Of a DNA stretch of 64,000 nt, positions 60,028 through 64,000 are shown in pieces. A program made the translations under genes and the position numbers. Numbering within the stretch: the first letter of the stretch is position 1; the number at the start of each line of letters is the position of its first letter. Below the pieces are notes generated by a model. The model had not been told where the DNA came from. It did not search any database and saw nothing but the letters and a program-made list of their open reading frames with translations. This DNA is from Dolomedes plantarius (lineage: Eukaryota; Arthropoda; Arachnida; Araneae; Dolomedidae), in contig OU015497.1 of NCBI GenBank assembly GCA_907164885.2, positions 66,491,577-66,555,576 on the forward strand, in the 5' to 3' direction.

Positions 60028-60555
60028 GTATGGAGAATTAAGCCTTCTTCTACCCTACCTTGTGTGAATATAATTTGAAGTAGCACTCTAATGAATTAGA
60101 TTAAAACACAGTTCTAAATTTAAAAAAATGTTTATTTCAAAGTGACATATATTACTTTGCTTTTCAACATAAGCATACGTACTACTAGTACGAGATAAAT
60201 ATAACATTCATGCAAGGAAATATTATTCCCGTATAGATACTTTGCAAGAAAATACAGTTTGAAATACTCACAATACTTGAAAGTCAACCAGCAGTGCGGC
60301 CACAGAATGTTAAATAACTTTCGTCTAACTCGAACTTGCGTAGGTTAGCATCAACCTAGCTAAAACACCACTAGCAGCAGCTTGCAAAACTCTTTTCACT
60401 TTCTTTCATCTCCTCTGACTTCGTTTCTCTAATCTAGCTTCTTGGTATTTATACCAACCGCGAAAGCCTTGAAATTAGCATATCTAAAGCGGCTTCTTTA
60501 ATTTATTCACTTAAAAAATCGATTCTTGTGAATCGAATCTTATGTAAACCTTACA
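60028..60555 (-). mobile_element. Solo LTR related to the 52-56-kb element
   Basis: Matches both LTRs along its length: GAATATAATTTGAAGTAGCA, CATACGTACTACTAGTACGA, GAAAGTCAACCAGCAGTG, GGTTAGCATCAACCTAGC and AATCGAATCTTATGTAAACC. It lacks any internal region. Solo LTRs form by recombination between the two LTRs of an element. No target duplication is evident, in line with an older insertion. Confidence 0.85.
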
Positions 60556-63162
60556 ATTGTTTTTAAAAATTCAGTTCTTTTCAAATGTGCCCCATAAACG
60601 CTAACTACCTCTCACTGACCACTATTATCTTTTGATCCATAATGCCTATGGAACCTAAAATTTCAAATTTCTGTCCTTTTAATACCTTAAGTGTTCACTG
60701 AGATTTAAAAAAATAATAAAAAAAGCTTTAAAATAGGAGCTTAAATTCCTAAAATAATAATAAAAAAAGGTTTAATCCATATTTAATGCCAGGTCATGGT
60801 CGTTAAATTACACAGTGAACTCCTCTGAGGAACGACAATGCTTTAGTACTTTAGTTAATTTAATTAAATTAACCAAATTACCTAATGGATGGTACTCAAT
60901 GTATGCCGTCGTAAAGGAAGTGTATTCAGCGAGTTATTTATAAAACGGCAATTCATGGTTTTACTATCATTCATGAAAGTGCACATAATTGTTTTACAAC
61001 TTTATGAAAGTGTAATTAATAATTTTGCTATTATTTTTTCAACTCATCAAACAACAAATATAAAGCATAGCCACTTATATGAAATTTAATGATAAAATAT
61101 ATTGCTAATATTAGCATAAACTAAAACCTCTGTTCCATTCAGCATTTTCAGTGGTTTAACATATAGAAATAAAAAATAAGTATACAGTGTTTTTTAAAAT
61201 CTGTCATTTATTTTAATATTTATTTTTATGTTATATAGGGTAGTTAAAAAACTTTCAATGTGAAATGCGTTAGTGGGACTTGTGGTAATAAAGTTTATAA
61301 ATGTTAAATAAATAATGATAAAACAAATTATTCAAATAATCTGTTTAATTTCAATTTGAGTTTTAATTAGAGACATTCTTTTGTTACACGGAAATGAATA
61401 AAAGCATTTAAAGACTTACCTTAGTTTGAAATAGGTTTAAATTTATTTCGCATGAATAAATTTACGATTATATCAATGAAATTTAGCTGAAACCTTTTCA
61501 TGAACATTCAACAATTATTTGAATATAATCACCCCATTTAAAATTAATGCAATATGGTTCATAATAATGTTATTAAATTCGAATTTATTATTAGAGTTAT
61601 TAAATTTGTGTTTATTAAATTTAATTTAAATATATTTTTGAATATTCAATAATTATCGGAATATAATTCATCCGCCTCAAATTTGTCTAAATAATGGCTC
61701 ATAATAGAGTATGAAATATGTGAAGTTTATAGATATCAGTTTACAAATTTTCATATAAAATTATGATAGTATTAATCTTTTATAATCATGTAACAGGTGA
61801 TACTTTAAAAAGAATATTTTGTTATATAAAATTTATTTATAAAATACTTCGATGAAAGCATCCACAAATTTATTAACATAATTTTAGTAACCGTTGAAAT
61901 AATCAACAATATTTTATTTTAATTGTATCACAAATCAATACCCATTCAGCAATGTCTATCTGTCAGGAAGCAATTCGGTTTTGCCTTAAGCACGGATATA
62001 CAGTTTTAACTATGAATGCAGAATCTTAAAGAAACTGTCATTAAAGAAGTAGAAAAATATTTAAATACAATATAGGATGCTGTAAAGAGCGTTTGACAGA
62101 GGAAAAATTAATAATAAACAAAATAAAATTAACCAACTTTTGTTGAAAAGAATACTTGCAAAAATTATTTTCATTCTTTAGGATTAAAAAATACTGTTGA
62201 CAAAATAAAAATTTTCCATTATGGCGACATTTTCAAGAAGCATGTCAAAGGATATTTTATAGGGAAATGATAATTGATGTGTTTCAGTTTCGAAAACTAT
62301 TGACTGTCTGACGTTTTACTTTGTTTCATTTACTAATTGAAATAACAGTAAGTATATTTCTGTTTAATGTTAAGTATTATTTCTTGCTCCCCTTGAAAGA
62401 TTATAGAAAAAAACCATGAAAAGAAGCTGACAAGTCCTTAAAATAATTCAAACCAGCAGATTTTGACAAAATAAAAATATAAAAAAATATTTCTTATTAA
62501 TTGTATATGGTAGAAAGTGTCAAAAACGTATGAATACGTTTAGTCAAAAAATAATCAATGTATCCCGATTTAAATATATGTTAAATATTATACGTTGAGA
62601 TGTAAATCCCGACATAATATTAATACAAACTTTATCTCAAGGAGACACATTTTTCTCGATAATTACAAACATAACTTTCATTTTTATTACCAAATCTGCT
62701 TTAAAGAAAACACACAAAATAAAAATGAAAAATATGTAAGAAAAATTAAGCTTTCGTTCATTTCAAATTCAAAGTTATTTTGAAAATGTTTTTCTTACAT
62801 TTAAGAGAAAAACTGCTTTAGAATGATTTAAGGGCCATTTCACCCATGAAGCCAGCCGCAAATATTTCCTTGTACCCCTTGCTATCGAAAACGAGAGGAA
62901 AATCATTTCTTTGGTTTATTTGTTACAGCTGGTAGTTTCACACATGTGTGAGCATATGCCTGTACTCTATTTACCCGTGTGATTTTCTTTGATAGGGAAA
63001 ATTATTTTCCCTTTATTTCTTGTTCAAAGAGATATATTTTATCTCGGTTTGCATTACATTCCTCGTTCATACAGATCATTTTGCATTTTGTGCTTTCGCA
63101 GAATAAATATTAACATTTACTTCATTTTTAAGATAGTGAAAATGGGGAGAGATAAAAATTTA

Positions 63163-63199
<37 letters not shown>

Positions 63200-64000
63200 A
63201 TGATTTCTCGTTAAGTCACATTCAAGAATTACGAGACGTAATATTTGACATGCTGGCGTAACAATAAAAGTATACAATCTTCAGAGATTTCAAAATCTCA
63301 GTTTTAAAAATACCCTGTCTAAAATATGCATTTCCTTCTCCTTTTGAGTTTTAAGAATTAAATTTTGTATTTAAAAAATGTGCCCCTTATACATGTTTTA
63401 TGCAAGTCTCACATTTCATGATTTTAAGCTGACAAGTTGTGTTTAAAAAATATAAAGTGCCACCTGAAGTATTTCTGATATTTGTAGAAATAGCACATTT
63501 AATCACATAAATTCCGTGTTGTGAAATTAGAATGATCTTTGAAAACTGTATAAACCTCTAGTGTTAGTGATCAAAATCTGGTTTACGCTGTAAAGAATAT
63601 AAAATTTTCATACACATATAATATATATCATATTTAATAACACGAAATATGATTCATCAGTAATAAAAGGAACATATTTTATCCCTCGTTGCATTTCATT
63701 TTGTCTTCAATTGAAATCATATACTGTCTGTATATTGACCTCTTACATACGCTAAATAATGATTCTACTTGAATGTGTATAAATGCAAGTAAACGTTAGA
63801 ACTTAAAATTCGTTATAACTTTGATTGTTAATTTCTTTAACAACAATACTGCTCAGAAAATAAATGGCTAAGTTTAGTGACCTCAGTCTGATTAAAATTG
63901 TAAAAGAATAGACAGTTTTTTTCATAAATATTATAATTGGTATCCAAGTAATACACAAAATATGTTTTCCCTTTAAAATATTCCATAATGTCTGCAGAGG
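60556..64000. other. Long AT-rich stretch without a supported gene
   Basis: There is a (TA)n at about 63164-63196. Reading frames at 60889, 62595 and 62989 are short and lack motifs. No repeats or terminal structures were recognised. Confidence 0.5.

Overview
This window looks like gene-poor nuclear DNA from an animal. It is about 70% A+T by eye, full of (TA)n tracts, and made mostly of decayed transposons, short interspersed elements (SINEs) and tandem repeats. Operons, ribosome-binding sites and long open genes are absent, so it is not prokaryotic. The mix of mariner, Tc1, pogo/Tigger, piggyBac, an LTR retrotransposon and tRNA-derived SINEs fits an arthropod. A spider or other chelicerate is my best guess, but that rests on general familiarity and not on a marker gene. 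No intact host gene was found, and every protein-coding trace is broken.

Layout. 2.1-5.5 kb: three tandem copies of a unit of about 650 bp, the third split by a 1.5-kb insert that carries a SINE and a pair of inverted hammerhead-like motifs. 7.2-11.4 kb: three broken coding segments of an unnamed transposase-like type, one enclosed in perfect 14-bp inverted repeats. 13.0-13.9 kb: a mariner pseudogene. 16.2-16.9 kb: a MITE. 17.7-18.6 kb (minus): a GC-rich degraded coding region that I cannot identify. 18.7-20.2 kb: a TTAA-bounded piggyBac remnant with a 43-bp repeat array. 23.2-24.8 kb: a tandem array of about 180 bp units interrupted by a SINE and a deleted mariner. 26.3-28.7 kb: a Tigger/pogo pseudogene. 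28.9-29.7 kb: a possible solo LTR.

32.9-33.8 kb: a short tandem array holding two near-identical hairpin MITEs exactly 420 bp apart. 35.0-36.8 kb: a SINE with clear target-site duplications and a Tc1 pseudogene cut by another SINE. 38.9-39.4 kb and 47.9-48.9 kb: minisatellite-like arrays. 41.6-42.9 kb and 45.5-47.0 kb: further Tc1/mariner-type pieces, including a foldback element whose two arms are inverted copies of one transposase 3' end. 51.8-56.9 kb: a tandem array broken by a 3.8-kb LTR retrotransposon with a gag relic and no visible pol; a related solo LTR lies at 60 kb. 58.9-59.5 kb: tandem units rich in TGACGTCA, followed by a TATA/initiator-like pair.

The features do not form a pathway. 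Their order records repeated insertion, internal deletion and tandem amplification. Family names come from motif recognition by eye; no database search was possible.
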